The notes under the pieces: generated by a model
The model's input: the letters and a program-made list of their open reading frames with translations, nothing else
Databases searched by the model: none
What the model was told of the DNA's origin: nothing
Shown: positions 1 to 6,298 of the stretch, piece by piece
How the letters are laid out: the number at the start of each line of letters is the position of its first letter
Numbering within the stretch: the first letter of the stretch is position 1
From: Elusimicrobiota bacterium
Lineage (GTDB): Bacteria; CAYTYR01; UBA6262; DAOVJB01
Assembly: GCA_030673425.1 (NCBI GenBank)
Contig: DAOVJB010000068.1
Location: 1 to 6,918, forward strand
Reading direction: 5' to 3'
DNA length: 6,918 nucleotides
Program-made: the position numbers and the translations under genes

Positions 1-978
1 CGATTGTAACGGCTCGGTTAAGGTGGAAATAGGCTTCAGGGCAGTTCTTAAGACAATATTCTCGCCGTTACTCATTCCGCCCTCAATCCCGCCTGCATTA
101 TTGGTCTTGTGGTAGAACTTGTTCCCTTTATTAGCCGATGAACCTCTCTGGTAGTATATTCTGTCGTGTACCATAGAACCGAATCTCCTTGCAGCCTCAA
201 ACCCTAACCCGACTTCTACACCCTTAACGGACTGAATGCTCATTAAGGATTGCGCCAGCCTGCCGTCAAGTTTTAACAACCAATCAATATGATTCCCTAA
301 TCCCACAGGAACATTAGCTACAACTATCTCAAAGATACCGCCTAAGGTATCTCCTTTCTTCCTGGCTTCATCAATCAGCTTAGTCATTTTTTTGGTTGAA
401 TCCTTACACAAACACCTGACACTAGATGCCTCAATAAGCTTTACACTTGCCGGAGAAGGAAGAAAATCACCAGAATCCTTAACAGTACCTATCTGAATTG
501 TCCTGCTGTAAATTTTTATCTTAAATTCACCCAACAGTTTCTTACACACAGCACCCACAGCCACCCTGGCCGCTGTCTCCCTGGCACTTGCACGCTCTAA
601 GACATCCCTGATATCGTCAAATCCATACTTTAGTGCTCCTGCTAAATCAGCATGCCCCGGGCGCAATTGAGTAACAGACTCCCCGACAGATTTCCGTGCC
701 TGAGCTACGGCCATAAGTTTCTTCCAGTTCTGCCAGTCTCTGTTTTTTATCACCATCGTGATGGGACTTCCTAATGTTTTTCCCAATCTTACTCCTGAGG
801 TAATCTCAACTTTATCCTGTTCTATCTGCATGCGTTTACCTCTGCCGTATCCACTCTGACGGCGTGCTAATTCTTTATCAATATCTTTCTCGCTCAAACC
901 AAGCTTTGCCGGTATCCCCTCTAAAATAGCAGTAAGACACTTACCATGAGATTCTCCTCCTGTTAAGAAGCGTAACAT
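1..978 (-). CDS. aroC: Chorismate synthase, 3' end cut by window edge
   Basis: This enzyme converts 5-enolpyruvylshikimate-3-phosphate to chorismate, the last shikimate-pathway step, using reduced FMN without net redox change. It is cytosolic. I translated 326 in-frame codons without a stop. Visible family motifs are GGESHG at residues 7-12, RRQSGYGRGKRM at 39-50 (FMN/substrate-binding region), RPGHADL at 106-112, ERASARETAARVA at 128-140 and NNAGGIEGGMSNG at 293-305. Family members of this type usually have about 360-390 residues, so roughly the last 40-60 are off the left edge. The ATG start (976-978) is supported by AGGAGG at 983-988, 4 nt upstream. The gene follows aroE by 42 nt and is probably in the same operon. 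Motif agreement makes the identification very secure. Confidence 0.96.
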   Translation of the reverse strand, partial: MLRFLTGGESHGKCLTAILEGIPAKLGLSEKDIDKELARRQSGYGRGKRMQIEQDKVEITSGVRLGKTLGSPITMVIKNRDWQNWKKLMAVAQARKSVGESVTQLRPGHADLAGALKYGFDDIRDVLERASARETAARVAVGAVCKKLLGEFKIKIYSRTIQIGTVKDSGDFLPSPASVKLIEASSVRCLCKDSTKKMTKLIDEARKKGDTLGGIFEIVVANVPVGLGNHIDWLLKLDGRLAQSLMSIQSVKGVEVGLGFEAARRFGSMVHDRIYYQRGSSANKGNKFYHKTNNAGGIEGGMSNGENIVLRTALKPISTLTEPLQS

Positions 979-1020
979 TTTGCCTCCTTTTAATATCAAC
1001 AGAAAATATTATCCTTCATT

Positions 1021-1875
1021 TTACTTAAATTTACTTAAAATTGCTTTACGCATACTATCTATTGGCGCTTTTTTCCCTGTCCATAGCTCAAAAGAAATAG
1101 CACCCTGATACAACAGCATACCTAAACCGCCTAAATTCTTAGCTCCGATTCTCTTAGCTTGCTTAAGTAATTCCGTAGTCCTGTTATATACCACATCATA
1201 TACGAATATATTTTTCCTTAGTAACTTAGGATTTATTACGCAAGGATCTCCTTTATGCATTCCAACAGGCGTTGCATTGATTAAAATATCAATCTCTTTA
1301 ATCTCATCTGATATTCTTTTCTCATCAAACGGTGCCCTATAACAACAACAGTCAGGTATATTAGTTACAATATGGCGTACTAATTTCCCTGCTTTTGTTG
1401 CAATCTTATCAGTAATCACTATTCTGTCTATGCCTCTTTGTGCTAACTTTACAGCGATCGCCTTCCCAACCCCACCTGCTCCGATTAATAAAATCTTTTT
1501 GCCTTCCAAGCTTATCTTCCCGTCCTTCAGCAAAGAAGTAATGAACCCCTCACCATCAGTGTTATGTCCTATCAACGTACCGTTAACATTACAGATGGTA
1601 TTAACAGCGCCTATAAGCTGCACGTCTCCTGAAACCTTATCAAGGTACTTTATCACCTTCTCCTTATGGGGGATTGTCACATTAAACCCTTTTATATTCA
1701 CCACCCTCAAGACTCCAACTGCTTCCTTTAATTCGGAAGGCTTAACAGCAAAAGCAAGATAAACATAATCGAGCTTTAACTTACCAAATGCAACATTATG
1801 CATTAACGGAGAAAGCGTATGTTCTATGGGCCATCCGAATATCCCGGTAATCTTTGTCTTTCCTGATATTATCAC
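1021..1875 (-). CDS. aroE: Shikimate dehydrogenase
   Basis: It reduces 3-dehydroshikimate to shikimate with NAD(P)H in the cytosol. Numbering below counts from an in-frame TTG at 1876-1878. The substrate domain has HTLSPLMHN at 20-28 and NVTIPHKE at 66-73, with the catalytic lysine K72. The substrate-binding and catalytic stretch GHNTDG is at 104-109 with catalytic D108. The nucleotide loop GAGGVGKA is at 133-140, NATPVGM follows, and the C-terminal MLLYQGAISFELWTG contains the conserved Gln. Length (284-285 aa) is normal. I prefer the GTG at 1873-1875 because AAAGGAG (1883-1889) lies 7 nt from it but only 4 nt from the TTG. The usual NRT-type NADP motif after strand beta-2 is replaced by TDK (D157), which may mean NAD preference. 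The gene sits between tldE (15 nt upstream) and aroC (42 nt downstream). Confidence 0.95.
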   Translation of the reverse strand: MIISGKTKITGIFGWPIEHTLSPLMHNVAFGKLKLDYVYLAFAVKPSELKEAVGVLRVVNIKGFNVTIPHKEKVIKYLDKVSGDVQLIGAVNTICNVNGTLIGHNTDGEGFITSLLKDGKISLEGKKILLIGAGGVGKAIAVKLAQRGIDRIVITDKIATKAGKLVRHIVTNIPDCCCYRAPFDEKRISDEIKEIDILINATPVGMHKGDPCVINPKLLRKNIFVYDVVYNRTTELLKQAKRIGAKNLGGLGMLLYQGAISFELWTGKKAPIDSMRKAILSKFK

Positions 1876-1882
1876 CAAAAAA

Positions 1883-1889
1883 CTCCTTT
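1883..1889 (-). promoter_or_regulatory. Ribosome-binding site deciding the aroE start
   Basis: On the minus strand this reads AAAGGAG, followed by a run of T and then TTGGTG. Two overlapping non-ATG start candidates follow. The spacing is 4 nt to TTG and 7 nt to GTG, so GTG at 1875 is favoured. The difference is one residue. Confidence 0.65.
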
Positions 1890-1890
1890 A

Positions 1891-3240
1891 TTATATACCG
1901 CTAACCATTATATCTTTAATCCTGATAGTAGGAGAACCTATACCTCCGTAGAATTTCAGGTCATCCCCTATCCCGTCTATAGAATTTAGGAGACCAATTA
2001 TATTGCCGGCAATAGTAACTCCCTGTACAGGACGTGTAAACTCACCGTCTCTTATCCATAAACCCGAAGCCCCTACCGAGAAATCACCGGAAATGGGGTC
2101 AGCCATATGCATACCCATTACTTCAAGAATATAAAAGCCTTCCTTTGTCTTTTTAATTAAATCTTCTTTTTTTATTTTCCCTTTTTCTATAAAAAAATTA
2201 GTCGTTCCTACTGTAGGGCTACCCTTAAAAGATCCGCGTGTTGCATTACCTGTAGATGAAACTTTATCTTTTCCCGCGGTATAGGTATCATACAGGTACG
2301 CTTGTAATATCCCATCCTTAACAAGAACCGTTTGCTGAGTAGGAACACCTTCATCATCAAAACCAGATGTGGCGATTCCTCCGTATAAAGTTCCGTCGTC
2401 CTGTATATTGACTAAAGAGGAAGCTATCTTTTTATTTACCTTATCCTTAAAAAGTGATTTTCCTCTTTGAACAGAATCTGCACATAGTCCACCGGCTATA
2501 AGACTTAAGAACTCACAACCTACTAAAGGGTCAAAAATTATATCTGTCTTTTTTGTCTTTACCGGCTGTGCCCCCAGCATACTTACAGCCCGCCAGCTGG
2601 CTAAAGTTCCCACTTGTTCTGCTTCTAAGTCTTTATAAAATCTTTTGGTGGAGAATTCCCCTCCAATTTGAGTCTGGCCGTTTCCTTCCGCTAAAGCCAC
2701 TAAACTCACCGAACAACCTGTCCCTTTATATGATGCGTCTATACCCAAAGAATTAATTACCGTTGTTCTAAATTCAGTATCGCTATAAAAAGCCTGGGGA
2801 ATATTCTTGACTCTTTTATCATAAGAAAGAGCTTTCTCCTCCATCAAAGTTATTTTCTTTATCTTATCATCCAAAGATATCTTTTTCAGCTCAGGGTCAT
2901 ATATACCGATATCATCTGATGGAAGATTATTCTTTTTATCAAACTCAGGTAACCTGTTATATCCATCCTTGCTTGTATGCTCAACATTTGCCTGAGCCAT
3001 ATCTATCATCCTATCAAGCTCGGCACCATCAAAGCTGGAGGTATAGGCACTGCCCCATCTGCCTTCAGAGAGAATCCTCAAGCCCACACCCTGGTTATCC
3101 GATATTTTACAATCTTCAACCTTCTTATTACTTATTACGATGCTCGTGGTTTTACTTTCTATTATAAAAACTTCTGCCTGAATATTCTTATTCTCGGCAA
3201 TTTTTTTTATAATTTTATGACCCAGGTCTTTAGTTTCCAA
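1891..3240 (-). CDS. pmbA: TldE/PmbA family protein (TldD/TldE metalloprotease partner subunit)
   Basis: The 449-residue protein matches the usual length of TldE/PmbA (about 450). In characterised systems TldE pairs with TldD, which carries the HExxxH zinc site, to form a cytosolic protease that degrades unfolded peptides and matures some peptide products such as microcin B17. Visible family features are the N-terminal domain with the GVGLRILSEGRWGSAYTS-type stretch at about 51-68, the central region FDPLVGCEFLSLIAGG where TldD would have its HExxxH, then SGFDDEGVPTQ and the C-terminal SGDFSVGASG region. No HExxxH is present, so this is the non-catalytic TldE type. The start is TTG (3238-3240), supported by GAGGGAG at 3249-3255. 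No TldD gene is in the window. It lies 22 nt after the small membrane protein gene and 15 nt before aroE. The family call is strong; the substrate is unknown. Confidence 0.9.
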   Translation of the reverse strand: METKDLGHKIIKKIAENKNIQAEVFIIESKTTSIVISNKKVEDCKISDNQGVGLRILSEGRWGSAYTSSFDGAELDRMIDMAQANVEHTSKDGYNRLPEFDKKNNLPSDDIGIYDPELKKISLDDKIKKITLMEEKALSYDKRVKNIPQAFYSDTEFRTTVINSLGIDASYKGTGCSVSLVALAEGNGQTQIGGEFSTKRFYKDLEAEQVGTLASWRAVSMLGAQPVKTKKTDIIFDPLVGCEFLSLIAGGLCADSVQRGKSLFKDKVNKKIASSLVNIQDDGTLYGGIATSGFDDEGVPTQQTVLVKDGILQAYLYDTYTAGKDKVSSTGNATRGSFKGSPTVGTTNFFIEKGKIKKEDLIKKTKEGFYILEVMGMHMADPISGDFSVGASGLWIRDGEFTRPVQGVTIAGNIIGLLNSIDGIGDDLKFYGGIGSPTIRIKDIMVSGI

Positions 3241-3248
3241 ATTCTTTT

Positions 3249-3255
3249 CTCCCTC
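3249..3255 (-). promoter_or_regulatory. Ribosome-binding site supporting a TTG start for the TldE gene
   Basis: GAGGGAG on the minus strand lies 8 nt before the TTG at 3238-3240. An ATG a little farther upstream is in a different frame, so TTG is the best start for the 449-residue protein. Confidence 0.6.
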
Positions 3256-3262
3256 ATTCCCT

Positions 3263-3472
3263 TTATATAGCTGTAACTCCCATGTAAAGGGCGATTAAAG
3301 CCAGGACAAAGAAAAGTACTCCTGTTTTTCCCCGATGACTTAGTACCCATACATCATTAAAGATATATCTCCTGGCCAAATCATTGATTTTCATGATAGT
3401 ATCCGGCTTGTAAAGAAATCCCATGCTTATAAGCAGCAGGATTATACCTATTATAATTTTTGCGGCTTTCAT
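3263..3472 (-). CDS. Small hypothetical membrane protein with two predicted helices
   Basis: This is a 69-residue protein that I cannot assign to a named family. It has a hydrophobic segment at about residues 5-20 (IIIGIILLLISMGFL) and another at about 51-67 (VLFFVLALIALYMGV). Between them is a polar loop at about 22-50 containing K22, K28, R34, R35, H46, R47 and K49, so it is probably a two-helix hairpin in the inner membrane. No cysteines, signal cleavage site or catalytic motif are visible. The ATG start is convincing because GGAGG (3478-3482) lies 5 nt upstream. It is the first gene after the heptad-repeat spacer and is 22 nt from the TldE gene, which suggests co-transcription. The spacing and good ribosome-binding site make it a likely real gene. 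Its function is unknown. Confidence 0.75.
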   Translation of the reverse strand: MKAAKIIIGIILLLISMGFLYKPDTIMKINDLARRYIFNDVWVLSHRGKTGVLFFVLALIALYMGVTAI

Positions 3473-3492
3473 AAAAACCTCCAGACAAATTT

Positions 3493-3560
3493 GTATCTTG
3501 TATCTCCCGCCATAGGCGGACAGGCGTGAATCGTGTCTCGTTTCGGGTCACGGGTCACGG
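3493..3560. repeat. Interrupted 7-nt repeat block with central GC hairpin
   Basis: The plus strand shows two heptads, GTATCTT and GTATCTC (3493-3506). A hairpin CCGCC-ATA-GGCGG (3507-3519) and ACAGGC (3520-3525) come next. Five further heptads follow in register: GTGAATC, GTGTCTC, GTTTCGG, GTCACGG and GTCACGG (3526-3560). All seven units begin with GT. The last two are identical. The block fills most of the 115-nt spacer between the gamma-subunit gene and the small membrane protein gene. The hairpin has no T run on either side, so it does not look like an intrinsic terminator. It may be a dispersed intergenic repeat, but only one such block occurs in this window. Confidence 0.7.
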
Positions 3561-3587
3561 AAAAATTTTCCCTTGCTATGTATTTCC

Positions 3588-4118
3588 TTACAACTTATAC
3601 CCGTCTTTCAATGCCTTTATATTAATATCGACCAGATTTTTTTTCTTCTCACCTAAAAGAGTTTCAAGACTCTTACACAAAGTCTCAAGTTTTAATATCT
3701 TCACCTCTTTTATATACGACCCTAAAGCAACCATATTAGCTACTCTTTTATCTCCCAACCCCTCAGCAATCTTCGTAGCCTGAACCTCAACCTTTTTTAT
3801 ATCATCCCGCCCTGATTCACCTGTTACCAGGGAAGAATTAACGATTAGAAGCCCTTTTTCTTTTATTCTCCTGGTAAATTTATCTGCTGAAGGCTGGTTC
3901 AAAGCAATAATACCATCTGGCCTGGCAACAACAGGCGAACCAATATCTTCATCTGACATAATTATCATACAGTTAGCAGTACCTCCCCGCATTTCTGCCC
4001 CGTAGGAAGGAAAAAAAGTCACGCTTTTATTCTCCTGCATTGCCGCATGAGCAAGAACTGTTCCCATGAACATAATCCCCTGCCCGCCGAAACCGGCTAT
4101 AATGACTTCTTCCTGCAT
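3588..4118 (-). CDS. 2-oxoacid:ferredoxin oxidoreductase, gamma subunit
   Basis: This is the catalytic gamma-domain protein (pyruvate/ketoisovalerate oxidoreductase gamma family) of a four-subunit 2-oxoacid:ferredoxin oxidoreductase. In this family the gamma domain packs against alpha and takes part in CoA-dependent acyl transfer. Its 176 residues are typical (about 175-190). Visible motifs are GFGGQG at 9-14 near the N-terminus and [14 protein letters not shown] at 37-50, both hallmark stretches. The ATG start (4116-4118) follows the stop of the beta gene by 17 nt. That gap contains a duplicated TGTCTCC (plus strand), which gives two ribosome-binding-site-like GGAG elements. It is the last gene of the oxidoreductase operon; the heptad-repeat spacer follows. 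Substrate class (branched-chain, 2-oxoglutarate or aryl) cannot be read from this subunit. Confidence 0.93.
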   Translation of the reverse strand: MQEEVIIAGFGGQGIMFMGTVLAHAAMQENKSVTFFPSYGAEMRGGTANCMIIMSDEDIGSPVVARPDGIIALNQPSADKFTRRIKEKGLLIVNSSLVTGESGRDDIKKVEVQATKIAEGLGDKRVANMVALGSYIKEVKILKLETLCKSLETLLGEKKKNLVDINIKALKDGYKL

Positions 4119-4120
4119 AC

Positions 4121-4136
4121 TGTCTCCTGTCTCCTT
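4121..4136 (-). promoter_or_regulatory. Tandem heptad forming a double ribosome-binding site for the gamma subunit
   Basis: TGTCTCC occurs twice head to tail on the plus strand (4121-4127 and 4128-4134), so the mRNA carries GGAGACA twice. The proximal GGAG (4124-4127) is 5 nt from the ATG. The distal AAGGAG (4131-4136) is 12 nt away and touches the stop codon of the beta gene. Confidence 0.6.
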
Positions 4137-4873
4137 TAACTTTTATCTTTTACTACTCCTAACGGAAAGTATGGTATCATGTTCTTCTCTATGTATTCAA
4201 TCGCTTCTTGAGGATTTAGTCCCCAGTCAGTAGGACATGAAGATAATACTTCAACTAACGAGAACCCTTTTTTATCCAACTGCACCTGGAATGCTTTCTT
4301 AATCGCTCTTTTTGCCTTTATTATATTCTTAGCATCAGTAACCGCCACCCGTTCTAAATAGGTAACACCTCCCAAACTGGAAAGCAGTTCACATACTCTA
4401 ATCGGATAACCCGCGATCTTTTCATCCCTGCCAAAAGGAGTAGTGGTTGTTTTCTGCCCGATTAAAGTAGTAGGTGCCATCTGCCCGCCTGTCATCCCGT
4501 AAACACAGTTATTGACAAAAATAACTGTGATATTTTCTCCCCTGTTAGCAGCATGAATTGTTTCTGCTGTACCTATAGCAATTAAATCACCGTCACCCTG
4601 ATAAGTAAAAACAACCCTATCGGGCAACACCCTTTTAATACCTGTAGCTACAGCAGGAGGACGTCCATGAGCAGCTTCTGTAACATCAAAATTCCAGTAG
4701 TCATAAGCAAACACGGCACACCCGACAGGAGCTATACCGATAGTTTTTTCTCTTATTCCTAACTCATCAATTGTTTCTGCAACAAGGCGATGAATAACCC
4801 CGTGCCCGCAACCGGGACAATAGGACATCACCGTATCTTTTAATGCTTCTGTCTTAAATAATATTTTTTTCAT
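4136..4873 (-). CDS. 2-oxoacid:ferredoxin oxidoreductase, beta (thiamine pyrophosphate) subunit
   Basis: This 245-residue subunit binds thiamine pyrophosphate and one [4Fe-4S] cluster, and passes electrons from the 2-oxoacid towards ferredoxin. The cluster ligands can be proposed by spacing: C19 and C22 in CPGCGHG, C52 in PVGCAVF and C213 in SSCPTDWG, a pattern like that of characterised two-subunit archaeal enzymes. The TPP/Mg site is GDGD at 93-96 with NN at 121-122, followed by [12 protein letters not shown]. Length is normal for a beta subunit without a fused ferredoxin. Its ATG overlaps the alpha stop by 4 nt (ATGA). No strong ribosome-binding site is visible upstream, so translational coupling to alpha is likely. 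Sequence style matches the partner normally encoded with VorB-type alpha subunits. Confidence 0.95.
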   Translation of the reverse strand: MKKILFKTEALKDTVMSYCPGCGHGVIHRLVAETIDELGIREKTIGIAPVGCAVFAYDYWNFDVTEAAHGRPPAVATGIKRVLPDRVVFTYQGDGDLIAIGTAETIHAANRGENITVIFVNNCVYGMTGGQMAPTTLIGQKTTTTPFGRDEKIAGYPIRVCELLSSLGGVTYLERVAVTDAKNIIKAKRAIKKAFQVQLDKKGFSLVEVLSSCPTDWGLNPQEAIEYIEKNMIPYFPLGVVKDKS

Positions 4874-5919
4874 AATATTCTACTTATTTCATTAACTATT
4901 TCTTCCTGGGAGCTTAATCCCCCTCCAGGTCTTCCATAAAAATGAACATCAGCTTTACTGTTAATGATTAATTTTACATCCTCTACCATCTGCCCCAGAT
5001 TCATTTCTACGACAAGAAATTTCTTAACGTGTTCTGTTGCTTTTAATATTTCCTCTTCCGGGAAAGGAAAAAGAGTAATAGGTCTTATCAATCCCACCTT
5101 TATTCCCTCCTTACGCGCAAGCTGCATAGCAGATTTACAAACCCGGGCAGATATGCCAAAAGCAACCAATACAATCTCAGCATCATCTACATGCTGGGTT
5201 TCACACTTAATATCCTGTTTCATTTTTTTATATTTTTCATGAAGTTTCCAGTTATGTTCCTCTAACGCTCCCTCTTTCATATATAATGATTGAATACTTC
5301 TTGGCTCTCTTGTTTTACAACCGTCAAGAATCCAGTCCTTTGGAGGTAATTTATATTTTTTAACATCATGTTCCAGATCAACCGGTTCCATCATCTGGCC
5401 TAAAACACCATCAATAAGAATTACAACCGGGTTTCTGTATTTATCAGCTAAATCAAAAGCCTCCTGAACCAGGTCATACATCTCCTGCACAGAATCAGGA
5501 GCAAGAACCAAAGTACGGTAATCCCCGTGTCCACCCCCGCGGGTGGCCTGGAAATAGTCTCCCTGGGCACCTGATATATTACCTAATCCCGGACCGCCTC
5601 TCTGGACATTTAAAATAACACCGGGTAATTCACACCCTGCCATATATGATATACCCTCCTGCTTCAGACTGATACCAGGCGAAGAGGAAGAAGTCATAGC
5701 ACGCGCACCTGTTAATGCCGCCCCGAAAACCATATTAATAGCCGCTATTTCACTCTCACTCTGTATGAAAACCCTGTCTAACTCTACCATTCTCTTCGAC
5801 ATATGGGCAGTTAGATCATTCTGAGGAGTAATAGGATACCCAAAATATGCTTTGCAATTAGCCTTAATAGCACCCTCACCAATAGCTATATTACCTTTCA
5901 TTAATACTCTTTTTGCCAT
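4870..5919 (-). CDS. vorB: 2-oxoacid:ferredoxin oxidoreductase, alpha subunit (VorB-like)
   Basis: This 349-residue subunit forms the pyrimidine-binding side of the TPP active site and the transketolase C-terminal-type domain. The complex oxidatively decarboxylates a 2-oxoacid with CoA to acyl-CoA, CO2 and reduced ferredoxin, and can run in reverse. Visible motifs are [10 protein letters not shown] at 27-36, an [10 protein letters not shown] stretch with the conserved Glu, [26 protein letters not shown] and [11 protein letters not shown]. The QND/SSSSPG/GGGHGD combination is what I associate with proteins annotated as 3-methyl-2-oxobutanoate dehydrogenase VorB, hence branched-chain 2-oxoacids as the default guess. 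Specificity is not proven by sequence. The ATG shares one base with the ferredoxin stop (TAATG). GAGG at 5930-5933 lies 10 nt upstream. The beta gene follows with a 4-nt overlap. Confidence 0.93.
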   Translation of the reverse strand: MAKRVLMKGNIAIGEGAIKANCKAYFGYPITPQNDLTAHMSKRMVELDRVFIQSESEIAAINMVFGAALTGARAMTSSSSPGISLKQEGISYMAGCELPGVILNVQRGGPGLGNISGAQGDYFQATRGGGHGDYRTLVLAPDSVQEMYDLVQEAFDLADKYRNPVVILIDGVLGQMMEPVDLEHDVKKYKLPPKDWILDGCKTREPRSIQSLYMKEGALEEHNWKLHEKYKKMKQDIKCETQHVDDAEIVLVAFGISARVCKSAMQLARKEGIKVGLIRPITLFPFPEEEILKATEHVKKFLVVEMNLGQMVEDVKLIINSKADVHFYGRPGGGLSSQEEIVNEISRIL

Positions 5920-6122
5920 TATTTGAATACCTCAATAACAACATCAGGACATACCTGAAAACAGAAACCACATCCGGTACAATCTTCTCCAGAAGAAAAA
6001 CTCGCCGGATGATACCCTTTTTTATTAAACTCATCCGACATAACAATCAAATTCTTAGGGCATGCTAATACACACAAACCACACCCCTTACACTTCTCTT
6101 TATCTATTGTAATCCTGGACAT
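5919..6122 (-). CDS. 2x[4Fe-4S] ferredoxin-type delta subunit of 2-oxoacid oxidoreductase
   Basis: This small iron-sulfur protein carries electrons from the beta-subunit cluster to external ferredoxin in the four-subunit enzyme. Starting at the ATG at 6120-6122 it has 67 residues. The first cluster motif has cysteines at 11, 14, 17 and 21 (CKGCGLCVLACP). The second has cysteines at 48, 51, 54 and 58 (CTGCGFCFQVCP). An upstream in-frame TTG (6132-6134) would add four residues. I prefer the ATG because GGAG (6129-6132) lies 6 nt before it and itself overlaps the TTG, which has no ribosome-binding site of its own. It is the first gene of the operon, about 28 nt downstream of the predicted transcription start, and overlaps alpha by one base. 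Its position and size fit the delta subunit well. A free ferredoxin is a less likely alternative. Confidence 0.93.
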   Translation of the reverse strand: MSRITIDKEKCKGCGLCVLACPKNLIVMSDEFNKKGYHPASFSSGEDCTGCGFCFQVCPDVVIEVFK

Positions 6123-6128
6123 CCTTAA

Positions 6129-6132
6129 CTCC
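6129..6132 (-). promoter_or_regulatory. Ribosome-binding site deciding the ferredoxin-subunit start
   Basis: GGAG on the minus strand is 6 nt before the ATG at 6120-6122. Because it overlaps the alternative in-frame TTG (6132-6134), it cannot serve that codon, so the shorter 67-residue product is favoured. Confidence 0.6.
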
Positions 6133-6157
6133 AAGTTTTTATCCGATTATCCTTATT

Positions 6158-6187
6158 ATTTTAATATATATTAACCCCTATTGTCAA
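6158..6187 (-). promoter_or_regulatory. Sigma-70-type promoter for the 2-oxoacid oxidoreductase operon
   Basis: On the minus strand a perfect TTGACA (-35, 6182-6187) is followed by an 18-nt spacer and TAAAAT (-10, 6158-6163), one mismatch from consensus. The expected start is near 6150, giving an untranslated leader of about 28 nt. An almost pure A/T stretch at about 6193-6217 lies just upstream of the -35 box and could act as an UP element. The promoter sits directly after the terminator of the preceding gene and before the ferredoxin subunit, which is where an operon promoter should be. No repressor palindrome is evident beyond A/T repeats. Confidence 0.7.
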
Positions 6188-6221
6188 CGCATTTGTTATA
6201 TATATATTATATATAAAACCA

Positions 6222-6252
6222 GAAGAGGACGCTTTTTACACGTCCTCTTTTA
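6222..6252 (-). terminator. Intrinsic terminator hairpin after the nucleotide-sugar dehydrogenase gene
   Basis: A perfect 9-bp stem, AAGAGGACG (6223-6231) with CGTCCTCTT (6241-6249), encloses a 9-nt loop. On the minus strand the stem is followed by CTGGTTTTATAT, so the T run starts a few bases late. On the plus strand it is followed immediately by TTTATAAT. It may therefore work in both directions, though no plus-strand gene is seen here. It lies about 50 nt past the stop codon of the upstream gene and isolates it from the next promoter. Confidence 0.7.
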
Positions 6253-6298
6253 TAATATGTTAGTTAATTCTACACGGACAGAGGCAAACTCTGTTCTT

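Noticed and set aside
1019-1039. Near-direct repeat of TTTACTTAAA at the end of aroE
   Set aside because: It is short, A/T-rich and partly coding for the final LSKFK residues, so it is best seen as chance.
1430-1762. Plus-strand open frame of 110 codons
   Set aside because: It lies entirely within aroE on the opposite strand, has no family resemblance, and aroE is certain.
2553-3270. Three plus-strand open frames (67, 82 and 97 codons) over the TldE gene
   Set aside because: They are antisense to a full-length recognised gene, lack family features and overlap one another.
3485-3494. Palindrome ACAAATTTGT upstream of the small membrane protein gene, considered as an operator
   Set aside because: Perfect 10-bp A/T-rich palindromes are expected several times by chance in 7 kb, and there is no promoter next to it.
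3559-3571. GGAAAAATTTTCC palindrome after the gamma subunit gene, considered as a terminator
   Set aside because: A one-base loop cannot form a normal hairpin, and no separate T run follows on the minus strand.
6199-6216. TATATA-rich palindromic tract, considered as a replication or recombination site
   Set aside because: It is a simple A/T repeat with no flanking iterons or boxes and fits better as the A/T-rich upstream part of the promoter.
6278-6294. Hairpin ACAGAG-GCAAA-CTCTGT just after the dehydrogenase stop codon, considered as a terminator
   Set aside because: The stem is only 6 bp and no T run follows on the minus strand. The 9-bp hairpin at 6223-6249 is a better candidate.
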